A stretch of 64,000 nt of DNA from Anaerolineales bacterium. GTDB lineage: Bacteria; Chloroflexota; Anaerolineae; Anaerolineales; Villigracilaceae. The DNA is taken from the NCBI GenBank assembly GCA_030834895.1, contig JAUQXA010000058.1, positions 38,467 to 102,466 of the forward strand. Reading direction: 5' to 3'. A program made the position numbers and the translations under genes. Of the stretch, positions 41,461-51,596 are shown in pieces; positions within the stretch are counted from its first letter, which is position 1, and every line of letters begins with the position of its first letter. A model generated the notes under the pieces. That model was not told the origin of the DNA, did no database searches, and saw only the letters and a list, made by a program, of their open reading frames with translations.

Positions 41461-44400
41461 ATGACCAACTCGAATGATTCACCGACCAAGGAAATGACCA
41501 TGAACGAAAAAAGTCTAACAGGAAAAGATTTCGTGGACAAACGGATGGTGCAAGGCGCAACTCTGGGTGCGATCTTACTGACTGTCTTTGGATTTTTTTC
41601 CTCTGTAGGCGGTTATTTGAAGGGCAATAATGTCTCCTGGCAGGATTATGTTCTGCTTGTCACGCCTGTCGTTGTATTTATTTTTGGGTTGACCAGTCTT
41701 GCGTTATTGCGACGTGGAAAACCCCTCCAGGGAAGCAGCCTTGTTTTCATCACCAATTTAATGCTGCCGATTGTGGCAATCCTGCTCCAAACAGGGCTGG
41801 GCTGGGCGGTTTTTGTTTACGCCCTGAGTTCGTCAATTATACTGATCTGGCAGGCAATGCCCAAAGTCACACGCAGTTGGACTGTTATCCTTACCGCCCT
41901 GTCCCTGGCTTTGATCGTGGCTATGGAATGGTTCAATCCATCCATGCGAGTTGCCGCAGGCGATGAATTGTCCGCCTTTTTTTATGGCGCAAGCGCAATT
42001 CTGGTAATCGTATTTCTTGCTCGGGGCATGCGCCGTTCATGGAATATTATTAACTATTCCATTGCCAACCGCCTAACCGCTTTGGTGTTGATTATTGCCA
42101 TCCCTCTGCTTATTGGCGTCACCGCTTATATCAGTAATCGGGCGGGGAACGAAATCGAAGCACAGTCCCTGCATAACTTGCAGCAAAATAATCAATCCCT
42201 TGCGACAAATGTATTCACATGGTTGGAAATGCACAATCGCACCGCTCGTGAAATGGCGGCGCTGCCCGATATCATCACCATGAATGCCTCCCGCCAGGGA
42301 CCTGTATTGGATGTAATCGCAAATGCTCATCCAAATCTGTTTTTGGTTCATACAATCGGTCTGAATGGTAGAAATGTGTCCCGCAATGATGATGCCGAAT
42401 CAACCGATTATAGCGATCGCGCATGGTTTCAGGGAGCCAAATCTGGCAAATTAATCACATATGAAGTGCTCATCAGCCGAACAATTGGCGAACCTGCTCT
42501 TGCCATTGCCGCGCCCATCTACAACAGGTCGGGGAAAATTGTTGGCGTAGCGTCTATCGTCAGTGAACTGAGCGAAATCAGCAAAGAGGTCATTAGCGGT
42601 GAAAAAGGGCAGGGTATTACTTACATTGTAGATGCAAATAATCGCGTAGTCGCTCACCCGGATCCATCTTATACCGAGGGAGAACTACGTGATTTAAGCG
42701 CATACCCGCCAATCGTCGCCATGCGTGAAGGAAAGAACGGGCAAATCAATTTCACAGACGAGGATGGCATTGCCTGGGTAGCCTATGTGACCACGCTGAA
42801 TAATAATTGGGGTATTGTTGCCCAACAGACCGAGTCCGAACTGTTCGCCCCCGTTCGTCAGTCCCAGGCTGTATCATTCGCGTTCATTCTTGTGGGTTCA
42901 GCGGTAATGTTTGCCTTGGCATGGTTTGTCATTCGACGCTCATTGCAGCCTATTGGGGCGCTTACGACAACCGCTTCGGCTATTGCCGCGGGTGATTTGA
43001 ATCGTACGGCGCAGGTGAGTAGCAAGGATGAAATAGGGTTGTTGGCCTCCGCATTCAATGACATGACCTCGAAATTACGCGACTTCATCGGCACATTGGA
43101 ATCCCGCGTGGCGGAACGTACCCGCAACCTCGAACTTGCGGCTGAAGTAGGCCGCTCGGTATCCCAGGTGCGCGCGCTCGATGTCATGTTGAAAGATGCG
43201 GCTGAACTCATCCGCAAACAGTTCGACCTGTACTACGTGCAAGTCTACCTGGCGGATGCCAGCCAGACCAATCTCATCCTGAAATCCGGTACGGGAAGCG
43301 TGGGTGAACAGCTCATCAGCCGCAGGCACCAATTACCGCTGAATACAAGCTCGATCAACGGGCGCGCCGCAGCGGAGAAAAAATCGGTGGTGATTTCAGA
43401 TACAACCGCCAGCGCCACCTTCAAACCAAATCCGCTCCTGCCGGGTACCCGTTCGGAAATGGCCGTGCCACTTCTGGTTGGTGACAGGGTGGTGGGTGTG
43501 CTGGATATGCAAAGCGAACACGCGGGTTCATTAAATCAGGAAACCCTGCCCGCCTTTGAAGCCCTCGCCGGTCAATTAGCCATTGCCATTCAAAATGCGA
43601 ACCTCCTCGAAGAAGCCAAACAGGCCCGTGCTGAGGTGGAGGCACAGGCGCGGCGTCTCTCCCGCTCGAACTGGGCGGAATATCTGGACGCTGTCCACAA
43701 CCCCGAAGAAATTGGCTTTGCATTCGAACAAAATCAAATTGTTCCGCTTACACAGGAACAGGCGGTGGGAGAAAATGCCACAACCGCCCCCATTGCCGTT
43801 ACGGGTGAAACGCTTGGAAATCTGGTGGTGGAACTGGAAGGGGAATCGCCAATCGCTCGAACTGAGGAACTGGTCAATACCGTTGCGGCTCAAGTGGCGC
43901 AGCATATCGAAAACCTGCGCCTGTTGGATAGCGCCGAGCGCTTCCGCTTCGAGGCGGAACAAGCCTCGCGCCGCCTTACCCATGAAGGCTGGCAGGAATA
44001 TCTGGAAACCGACGCTGCCAAAGCTTCAGGATATATCTATGACCTGCGCGAAGTCCGCCCATACGGACAGAACGAGGCAAAACAGCTTGAAGAGTCTGCG
44101 TTGAGCCTGCCGCTCAAAGTCCGCGATGAAGCCATTGGCAAGCTCGTCGTCAAAGGCGTTGAAGATGAAGACGCTGTTGACCTGGTCAATGCTGTTGCCG
44201 AGCGTCTAAGCCAGCATATCGAAGGCTTGCGGCTTTCGATGCAGACGGAACAAGCTCTCGCGTCAACCAGAAAGCAGGCCCAGCGCGAACAGGCCCTGCG
44301 TCAGATCACCAGTGCGGTGCGCAGTTCCACCGACCCGGCAACCATCCTGCGTTCCGCCGCGCGCGAGTTGGGCAGCCTTTTGGGACGCCAGACCATCGTC

Positions 44401-44517
44401 CACATGGCAACCGCTGCCGAGGCGAAAACAAGTCAGGCAGAGCATCCCGCCGGGGTCGCGGGTGAAGCCGTTGCGAACAATGGAAATGAATCAGTCTCAT
44501 CTGCGGATCGATCCTAA
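41461..44517 (+). CDS. Large dCache receptor with extra GAF-like modules, no kinase domain (3)
   Basis: A 1018-residue protein. Five or six hydrophobic segments (about residues 28-195) come before a sixth helix that opens a dCache domain (about 220-480). The Cache part has the stretch DYSDRAWFQGA and YEVLISRTIGEPALAIA, close to the R-x-W-Y pattern of amino-acid-binding Cache domains. HAMP (SLQPIGALTTTASAIAAGDL), a GAF (FDLYYVQVYLADASQTN) and two short GAF-like modules (W-x-x-YL...Y-x-YD) follow. The tail is ITSAVRSSTDPATILRSAAR, RELGSLLG. The ATG at 41461 has AAGGAGCTAAAG just before it. No kinase domain is present. Confidence 0.82.
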   Translation: MTNSNDSPTKEMTMNEKSLTGKDFVDKRMVQGATLGAILLTVFGFFSSVGGYLKGNNVSWQDYVLLVTPVVVFIFGLTSLALLRRGKPLQGSSLVFITNLMLPIVAILLQTGLGWAVFVYALSSSIILIWQAMPKVTRSWTVILTALSLALIVAMEWFNPSMRVAAGDELSAFFYGASAILVIVFLARGMRRSWNIINYSIANRLTALVLIIAIPLLIGVTAYISNRAGNEIEAQSLHNLQQNNQSLATNVFTWLEMHNRTAREMAALPDIITMNASRQGPVLDVIANAHPNLFLVHTIGLNGRNVSRNDDAESTDYSDRAWFQGAKSGKLITYEVLISRTIGEPALAIAAPIYNRSGKIVGVASIVSELSEISKEVISGEKGQGITYIVDANNRVVAHPDPSYTEGELRDLSAYPPIVAMREGKNGQINFTDEDGIAWVAYVTTLNNNWGIVAQQTESELFAPVRQSQAVSFAFILVGSAVMFALAWFVIRRSLQPIGALTTTASAIAAGDLNRTAQVSSKDEIGLLASAFNDMTSKLRDFIGTLESRVAERTRNLELAAEVGRSVSQVRALDVMLKDAAELIRKQFDLYYVQVYLADASQTNLILKSGTGSVGEQLISRRHQLPLNTSSINGRAAAEKKSVVISDTTASATFKPNPLLPGTRSEMAVPLLVGDRVVGVLDMQSEHAGSLNQETLPAFEALAGQLAIAIQNANLLEEAKQARAEVEAQARRLSRSNWAEYLDAVHNPEEIGFAFEQNQIVPLTQEQAVGENATTAPIAVTGETLGNLVVELEGESPIARTEELVNTVAAQVAQHIENLRLLDSAERFRFEAEQASRRLTHEGWQEYLETDAAKASGYIYDLREVRPYGQNEAKQLEESALSLPLKVRDEAIGKLVVKGVEDEDAVDLVNAVAERLSQHIEGLRLSMQTEQALASTRKQAQREQALRQITSAVRSSTDPATILRSAARELGSLLGRQTIVHMATAAEAKTSQAEHPAGVAGEAVANNGNESVSSADRS

Positions 44518-44539
44518 TGGATGCGGTTGGAGGTAACAA

Positions 44540-47500
44540 ATGAAAACAACAGATAAAAAACCAATGGGTAACGGACACAAACCAACCGGACTGGTCGCGC
44601 AGGCCAGCCTGGAATTGCTCCCGTTGATCATGAACAACATCCCCCAGGCTGTGTTTTGGAAGGATCGAAACCTGGTCTATTTGGGGTGTAATCAGGCTTT
44701 TGCGGACGACGCGGGTTTCCCTTCTCCGGATGATGTTATCGGCAAGACCGATTTTGACATGCCCTGGAAAGACCAGGCCGAACTTTATCGTGCCGATGAC
44801 AGTGCGGTCATGGAAAAAGGCGAGCCCAAGCTTAATTATGAAGAACCTCAGACAACCCCAGGCGGCTCGACCATCTGGTTGAGCACCAGTAAAATTCCCA
44901 TGCGTGAGAATGGGCAGGTTATTGCTGTGTTGGGAATGTATGAGGATATCACGGTTCGAAAGCAGGCAGAAAAAGAACTTCTGCTCCGTGACCGCGCTCT
45001 GGCATCCTCCCTCAACGCAGTGATTATCCTTAACCTACAGGATAGCAAGCCCATCTATGTCAATGATGCCATCCTCAAAATGACCGGCTACACCCGCGAG
45101 GAAGTCATGCAGGTCGGATTGGCAGACATCACCGGCAATCCGGCTGCGCCCAAGGAGATTCGTGCGGCCATTCAAAATCAAGGTTTCTTCATCGGCGAGG
45201 AACTCATTAAACGTAAGGATGGCTCCGTTTTTCCCGCCAATTTCTTCAGTTCTTTGATCATGGATGACAAAGGACAGCCCATTGCCGTACAATCCACCTT
45301 CTTCGACATCACCGAGCGCAAGCAGGCGGAGGAAGCGGTCAGGCAAAGCCAAATGCGCTTTCAAACCCTGGTTGAAACCCTGGGCGAGTGGGTTTGGGAA
45401 GTGGACAGCAAAGGAACTTATACTTACGTCAGCCCGAACATCAAAAATTTGTTGGGTTACGAACCCGAAGAGGTATTAGGCAAGTCGCCATTTGACTTGA
45501 TGCCCCCCGAAGAATCCAAACGTGTGGCGGGTATCTTTGTTCCCTTGTTGTCGGCCCAGCAACCGCTGGTGGGAGTGGAGAATACAAACCTGCACAAAGA
45601 TGGTCACCTCGTTGTTTTGGAAACCAACGGCGTTCCCTTCTTTGATACGAATGGAAATCTTCTGGGCTATCGCGGCACAGACCGTGACATCACCGAACGC
45701 AAGCAAGCAGAGAAATCCCTCCAGGAAAGCGAGGAACGTTTCCGCAGGTTCACAGAAGCAACTGCCGAGGGCTTGGTCTTCCATGAAAAGGGAAAGATCA
45801 TCGATGCCAACCCGGCGGCTCTTGCCATGTATGGTCTTACAGAGAATGGCGAATTCATCGGCAGGAGCCTGCTGGAATTCATCATACCCGAGCATCACCA
45901 AGTGGTCTTGAAACAAATGCAATTGGAAACCGTGCTGCCGTATGAGGTTCAGTGCTTCCGCGCCGACGGTTCGACCTTCCCGGTGGAAACTTCCACCCGC
46001 ATCTATAAAACTGGCGAGCGCACCATCCGCGCATCCTCCATCCGCGATATCACCGAACGCAAGCAGGCGGAAGCCGCCTTACAACAAGAAAAGAATGTCT
46101 CTGATATCACTATTAACAGTATGCCGGGCATTTTTTATATGTTCGATGCCCAGGGAAATCTTGTTCGCAGGAACAAAAATTACGAGATCGTGGCGGGTTA
46201 TTCAGCAGGAGAAGTTGCCACGCGCAATGCTCTGGAGGCTATTGCTGAAGAGGATAGAGAACGCGCATTTCAAGCCATTCAGAAAGCCTTCACTGAAGGC
46301 AAGACGGAACTCGAAGTGCTCTTCCAAACACGGCACGGTAAAAAAATACCTTACTTCATGTCGGCGGCGCGGATGGCGATTGGCGACAACACATATGTGG
46401 TAGGAACAGGTATTGATCTGTCGGAGCGCAAGCGGGCGGAAGAGCTTTTGCGACAAAGTGAAGCCACTCTGTCGTCCGCGCTGCAAGTGGCAAACATGGG
46501 TCATTGGGAATACGATATTGCCGCCGAGGTTTTCACACTCAATGATCAGTATTATTCCCTGCACGGTATGACCGCGCAGCAGGCAGGCGGTTATCAGATA
46601 AGTCTTCAAAGGTTCGCCCAGGAATTTGTCCACCCGGAAGACGCGCCCATCGTCGGTCAGGCAACCCAGCAGGCCATCGAAACCACAGATCCCAATTTCC
46701 AGGTCCAAATCGAAGCCCGTATCATGCACAAAGATGGCCGACCGCGCTGGGTGAGCGTGTGGTTCCATGTTGAAAAGGATGCGCAGGGGCGAACAGTCAA
46801 ACTGCATGGCGTCAACCAGGATATCACCGAGCGCAAGCAGGCAGAGCAAAAGTTGCAGGAAAATCAACGATTGCTGCAACTAGTGATGGACAATATTCCC
46901 CAGTCTGTTTTCTGGAAGGATAAGGAAAATTTGAGTTATCTGGGTGTTAACCAGGCTTTTGCTGAAGATGCCGGCTTTACTTCGCCTCAAGAACTGGTGG
47001 GTAAGAATGATTTCGATATGCCCTGGAAGGAACAAGCCGAACTTTATCGTGCTGATGATCGACGGGTTCTGGACCTTGGGGAGCCGAAACTCAATTATGA
47101 AGAGCCCCAAACCGGTCCCACCGGACAGGTAACCTGGTTGCGCACCAGTAAGATTCCCATGCGCGATGCCAATGAACAGGTCTTCGCCGTCTTGGGAATG
47201 TACGAAGATATTACAGAACAGAAACAGTTGCAACAACAGGTTCAGGAAGCGTTTGAACGCCGTGGTTATCAGGTGCAGGTCAGCACCGAAGTCTCGCAGG
47301 AAATTGCCGCCGCAACCGAAACCAACGACCTCTTCGATCGCGTCGTCAAACTCACCAAGGAACGCTTCGGTTATTACCACACACAACTACTGCGTTATGA
47401 CCCCGCGCAGGACGCCGTGCTTCTGATCAATGGCTATGGCGAGACAGGTCAGAAGATGCTTGCGGATGGTCACAAAATGCCCATGGGTGAAGGCCTGATC

Positions 47501-49171
47501 GGTACCGCCGCTGCCACAGGTGAGACCGTGATGCGTCCCACACTGGCAGACGACCCTGACTGGCATCCCAACCCGCTCCTGCCGGACACCAAAGGCGAAA
47601 TCGCCGTGCCAATCAAATGGCAGGACCAGGTTTTGGGCGTGCTCGATGTGCAAAGCAACCGGGCTGGCGCCCTGGGCGCCGATGACCAGCTGCTCCTGGA
47701 GGGTTTATGCGGGCAGATTGCCATTGCCATGCACAGCGCCGAACTGGTCGAAATTGTTCGCCAAAATGAAGCCCGCCTGGCGGAAGCGCTCAGAACCACC
47801 CGCCTTGCCAATTGGGAATATGATGTCGAGAAAGACCTCTTTATTTTCAACGACCAGTTTTACTCGATCTTCCACACTACCGCCGAAAAAGTGGGTGGGT
47901 ATCAACTCTCATCCGCCCGATACTCAGAGTTATTCGTGCATCCCGATGATATGGACAGTGTTGGCGTGGAGATTGGAAAGGCGCTGAGTTCAACGGAAAG
48001 GGTGTACAACACCACCATCGACCATCGTATTCTATATGCGGACGGCGGCGTCGGTTACATCACGGTCAAAGTAACCGTCGAACGGGATGAAAATGGAAAA
48101 ATCACCCGTTACTATGGCGCAAATCAGGATATTACCGAACAGCGCAAGGTCCAGGAAGAAATGGCTGAACGCCTTGAAGAAATCAATCGCCTGTACCGCA
48201 GCATGAGTCAGGAAGGCTGGAAGACTTACCGTGAAACAGCGGACTTGCCCAAAGGCTTTATGTTCGACCAAATAAATGTCAAACCCGTGGAAGAAGTCGC
48301 TTTGACGGACGAATCTTTCACCACTGTTCCCATGAAAGTGCTGGGCGGTGAAATTGTCGGCGATTTGGCTGTGACCAACGACCCGCGCCATCCGATGTCG
48401 CAGGAGGATATTGACTTCCTGGAACAGGTCTCCGAGCAGGTGGCTTTGGCTTTGGAAGGCGCCCGTCTTGCCGCGCAAACTCAATCCGCGCTGGCACAAA
48501 CGGAAAAGCTATTCGAAGCCAGCCGTGTTCTCACACAATCTGCAGATTTGCAGGAATTAACCGCCAAAGCTGTGGATATGCTTGGCATCCCGGCAATCAA
48601 TCGCGCCATTCTGGCGACATTCAACTACGATGCCCAGGACAATATCGAGAGTTTGGATATTGTTGCGAACTGGTGGAACGGTACTGGGCATGAAATCACG
48701 GCGGTCGGCACTCACTATCCATACGATGTGATTCGCGCCATGTCTTTCTTCGTCAGTCCCACGCCGGTCTTCTTCAACGACACACATACGGATGAGCGCG
48801 TAGACGCCGTGACCATGAGCCTTGTCGAGCGTTTGAATCTTCGCGCTGTCGCGGTCCTGCCCCTCTATACCGGCACTCGTCAGATCGGGGCATTGATCCT
48901 CGAAGCGGAGGAACCGCATTACTTTACGCAGGAAGAAACCCGTCTGTTTACGGCATTGGCGCCGCAAATCTCCACCATGCTTGAGAACCGCCGCCAGTTC
49001 GAGCGCGCGCAAAAACAAGCGGAACGCGAAGGTTTGCTGAATGTTATCAGCCAGAAGATTCAAAGCGCCACCACCGTGGAAGCCGTGCTTCAAATCGCCG
49101 CCCGTGAATTGGGTCATGCTTTGGGCGCGCCCATGACAATCGCGCAACTCAGCATGAAAGACAAGAAATAA
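44540..49171 (+). CDS. Giant soluble PAS/GAF sensor protein without kinase domain
   Basis: A 1543-residue protein with no membrane helix. I count eight PAS domains (each ending near DIT-x-R/Q-K), a GAF after the seventh (FGYYHTQLLRYDPAQDA), one short GAF-like module (GWKTYRETADLPKGFMFD) and a last GAF (PAINRAILATFNYDAQDN). PAS 1 and PAS 7 are near copies (both have DFDMPWK and LNYEEPQT); PAS 8 is a near copy of the PAS in the receptor at 36331. The C-terminal tail ISQKIQSATTVEAVLQIAAR, RELGHALGA matches the three receptors. GGAGG precedes the ATG. It likely integrates cytoplasmic signals and needs a separate kinase. Confidence 0.85.
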   Translation: MKTTDKKPMGNGHKPTGLVAQASLELLPLIMNNIPQAVFWKDRNLVYLGCNQAFADDAGFPSPDDVIGKTDFDMPWKDQAELYRADDSAVMEKGEPKLNYEEPQTTPGGSTIWLSTSKIPMRENGQVIAVLGMYEDITVRKQAEKELLLRDRALASSLNAVIILNLQDSKPIYVNDAILKMTGYTREEVMQVGLADITGNPAAPKEIRAAIQNQGFFIGEELIKRKDGSVFPANFFSSLIMDDKGQPIAVQSTFFDITERKQAEEAVRQSQMRFQTLVETLGEWVWEVDSKGTYTYVSPNIKNLLGYEPEEVLGKSPFDLMPPEESKRVAGIFVPLLSAQQPLVGVENTNLHKDGHLVVLETNGVPFFDTNGNLLGYRGTDRDITERKQAEKSLQESEERFRRFTEATAEGLVFHEKGKIIDANPAALAMYGLTENGEFIGRSLLEFIIPEHHQVVLKQMQLETVLPYEVQCFRADGSTFPVETSTRIYKTGERTIRASSIRDITERKQAEAALQQEKNVSDITINSMPGIFYMFDAQGNLVRRNKNYEIVAGYSAGEVATRNALEAIAEEDRERAFQAIQKAFTEGKTELEVLFQTRHGKKIPYFMSAARMAIGDNTYVVGTGIDLSERKRAEELLRQSEATLSSALQVANMGHWEYDIAAEVFTLNDQYYSLHGMTAQQAGGYQISLQRFAQEFVHPEDAPIVGQATQQAIETTDPNFQVQIEARIMHKDGRPRWVSVWFHVEKDAQGRTVKLHGVNQDITERKQAEQKLQENQRLLQLVMDNIPQSVFWKDKENLSYLGVNQAFAEDAGFTSPQELVGKNDFDMPWKEQAELYRADDRRVLDLGEPKLNYEEPQTGPTGQVTWLRTSKIPMRDANEQVFAVLGMYEDITEQKQLQQQVQEAFERRGYQVQVSTEVSQEIAAATETNDLFDRVVKLTKERFGYYHTQLLRYDPAQDAVLLINGYGETGQKMLADGHKMPMGEGLIGTAAATGETVMRPTLADDPDWHPNPLLPDTKGEIAVPIKWQDQVLGVLDVQSNRAGALGADDQLLLEGLCGQIAIAMHSAELVEIVRQNEARLAEALRTTRLANWEYDVEKDLFIFNDQFYSIFHTTAEKVGGYQLSSARYSELFVHPDDMDSVGVEIGKALSSTERVYNTTIDHRILYADGGVGYITVKVTVERDENGKITRYYGANQDITEQRKVQEEMAERLEEINRLYRSMSQEGWKTYRETADLPKGFMFDQINVKPVEEVALTDESFTTVPMKVLGGEIVGDLAVTNDPRHPMSQEDIDFLEQVSEQVALALEGARLAAQTQSALAQTEKLFEASRVLTQSADLQELTAKAVDMLGIPAINRAILATFNYDAQDNIESLDIVANWWNGTGHEITAVGTHYPYDVIRAMSFFVSPTPVFFNDTHTDERVDAVTMSLVERLNLRAVAVLPLYTGTRQIGALILEAEEPHYFTQEETRLFTALAPQISTMLENRRQFERAQKQAEREGLLNVISQKIQSATTVEAVLQIAARELGHALGAPMTIAQLSMKDKK

Positions 49172-49198
49172 ACGGTAAAGGCTTAGGAGACGCATTCC

Positions 49199-51571
49199 AT
49201 GCCCCCCGATCAAAAATCACAAAAACGGGTAAAGAAGCTTTTTTCCGATCTGGAACAGATCGCGCGTCCGCTCACAGAAAGCGGAAGTGTGCCCGCGGGA
49301 AAGAGTGAAGTTGCACCTGCGCCTGATGCCATGACCGCAGCCCCCGAAGTGGACACGTTGCTTGTGCGCATCCGCGAACTGGAATCCCAGCTAAACGAGC
49401 AACGCGCCGCCCCTGAAGTAAAAACCAGTCCCGTCCTTGTTTATGATAAGGAAGAGATCGGCTACGCCTACAGCGGTGACCATGTATTGCCGCTTCAGGC
49501 CGTAAATGTCCCCGCCGGAAAACTGGAAAATACCATCAAGGCTCCGTTGATTGCAAGTGGCGAGACGATTGGGGAAATGAAGATCGAACCGCCGGCGGAA
49601 CGTGAATTGACGCCGGAAGAGGAAACCATGCTTAGCGCGGTCGCGCAGCAGGTTTCACTTCAAATCCAAAACCTGCGCCTGCTGTCAGCCGCTGAACGGG
49701 CGCGCGCCGAGGCAATTGCCGCCAACCGCCAATTCACCCACCAAAACTGGGAATCCTTCATGGATGGCATCCGCAACAGCGAGCGTATTGGTTACGTTTA
49801 CGACCAGGCCTCTGTCGCTCCCTTTGCCGACCCATCACCAGCCGAGTCCGATATTCAGGAAAGCATCAACGTGCTCGATGAACATGTCGGCAATCTTTTC
49901 CTGAAGACAGACCCCTCTCACCCTTTGACCGATGAGGAGAGGGAAATGATCTCCGCAGTTGCGCGTCAGGTGGCGCAGCAGGTGGAAAACCTGCGCCTTT
50001 TGGCAGACGCCTCGCGCGCCCGTGCCAACGCCGAAGAAGCCACCCGCCGCCTTACCCGTCAAGACTGGGAAGCCTATGCAAAACAAAAAGCGGATACGCT
50101 GGGCTTTGTCTATGATTCGTTACAGGTGACCCCCCTTGAGGAAACCCGGAAGCCGCAGAATATTTCCTTCGCGCAGCCGCTGCAGGTGCGCGGTGAAACC
50201 ATCGGACAACTGGCCGTTGCAGGTTTGCAAACTGTGCCGCCCGAGGCGGTTGAATTAGCCAGCAATGTGGCCGAACAGGTTAGCATCCATGTTGAAAACC
50301 TGCGCCTCTTCGAGTTGAATGAAAAACGCGCCCGTGAGCTGGAAACGGTGGCTGTCATCAGTACCACCGCATCCACCACGCTGGACCCCGATGAATTACT
50401 GCAATCGGTGGTGGACCTGGCAAAGGAACGTTTCAACCTGTATCACGTTCATATCTATCTTGCCGATGAATCCTGGGACACCCTGCTGCTTGTCGCAGGC
50501 GCGGGAGAGATCGGTAAACAGATGACGATGGCAGGCCACGCCATTCCAATCCATGACGAAAAGTCGCTTGTAGCCCGCGCCTCACGCGAACGTTCAGCAT
50601 TAATCGTCAACGATGTGCGCACCGAAGCCGATTTTCTTCCCAACCCCTACCTGCCCGATACCCGCGCCGAAATGGCTGTGCCCATGATCTCCGGCGACAA
50701 GGTCATTGGTGTTTTCGATGTTCAATCCGACATCGTTGGCGGCTTCTCGCAGGAGGATGCCAACATCTATACCACCCTCGCCCTGCAGGTGGCGGTGGCG
50801 CTGCAAAATGCCCGGCTGTACCAGGAACAGAGCGCGACAGTGGCTCAACTGCGCGAACTGGACCGCCTGAAGTCCTCCTTCCTCGCCAATATGTCGCACG
50901 AACTCCGCACACCGCTTAACTCGATCCTCGGTTTTGCGGATGTGATGCTCGAGGAATTGGACGGGCCGCTCACCGAGAACATGCAAAACGACCTGGGATT
51001 GATCTACAAAAATGGACAGCACCTCCTGCACCTGATCAATGATGTGCTCGATATGGCAAAGATCGAATCAGGTAAAATGAACCTGAACATCGAGAAATTC
51101 AACCTCCAGGAAATCATCGAAGAGGTGACCAGCATCACTGCGCCGCTTGCAAGCGAAAAGAACCTGGCGCTCTTTATCGAGGAAGATTCAGATCATGAAG
51201 TGGAGGTCCATGCCGATAAGATCCGCCTGCGTCAGGTGTTGATCAACCTGATCAACAATGCCATCAAATTCACGGAAAAGGGCAAGATTTCCATTCATGT
51301 CGCGCGTGAAGAAAACAACGTGTTGATCGCCGTGAAGGACACGGGTATCGGTATTCCAGTCGATCACCTTGAATCGGTCTTCCAGGAATTCACCCAGGTG
51401 GATACCAGCACCACCCGCAAGGTGGGCGGCACCGGCCTGGGGTTGCCCATCAGCCGTCGCTTGGTTCAAATGCACGGCGGACGTTTGTGGGTCGAAAGCA
51501 CCGGTATCAATGGCGAAGGCTCCACCTTCTATGTATTCCTGCCCATCGAAGCCAAAGTCAAACAAGATTAA
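49199..51571 (+). CDS. Cytosolic histidine kinase with GAF-like modules
   Basis: A 790-residue soluble kinase, the only one in the ten-gene run. Three short GAF-like modules (for example NWESFMDGIRNSERIGYVYD and DWEAYAKQKADTLGFVYD) precede a full GAF (FNLYHVHIYLADESWDTLLL), very like that of the receptor at 39702. The core has His567 (NMSHELRTPLNSILGF), N box NLINNAIKFT, DTGIGI and GGTGLGLPISRRL. AGGAG precedes the ATG. It carries no receiver domain; receivers are encoded just downstream. It is the obvious candidate to be driven by the four kinase-less sensors. Confidence 0.9.
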   Translation: MPPDQKSQKRVKKLFSDLEQIARPLTESGSVPAGKSEVAPAPDAMTAAPEVDTLLVRIRELESQLNEQRAAPEVKTSPVLVYDKEEIGYAYSGDHVLPLQAVNVPAGKLENTIKAPLIASGETIGEMKIEPPAERELTPEEETMLSAVAQQVSLQIQNLRLLSAAERARAEAIAANRQFTHQNWESFMDGIRNSERIGYVYDQASVAPFADPSPAESDIQESINVLDEHVGNLFLKTDPSHPLTDEEREMISAVARQVAQQVENLRLLADASRARANAEEATRRLTRQDWEAYAKQKADTLGFVYDSLQVTPLEETRKPQNISFAQPLQVRGETIGQLAVAGLQTVPPEAVELASNVAEQVSIHVENLRLFELNEKRARELETVAVISTTASTTLDPDELLQSVVDLAKERFNLYHVHIYLADESWDTLLLVAGAGEIGKQMTMAGHAIPIHDEKSLVARASRERSALIVNDVRTEADFLPNPYLPDTRAEMAVPMISGDKVIGVFDVQSDIVGGFSQEDANIYTTLALQVAVALQNARLYQEQSATVAQLRELDRLKSSFLANMSHELRTPLNSILGFADVMLEELDGPLTENMQNDLGLIYKNGQHLLHLINDVLDMAKIESGKMNLNIEKFNLQEIIEEVTSITAPLASEKNLALFIEEDSDHEVEVHADKIRLRQVLINLINNAIKFTEKGKISIHVAREENNVLIAVKDTGIGIPVDHLESVFQEFTQVDTSTTRKVGGTGLGLPISRRLVQMHGGRLWVESTGINGEGSTFYVFLPIEAKVKQD

Positions 51572-51596
51572 GAGCAACCAAGAGTAAAATACCATC

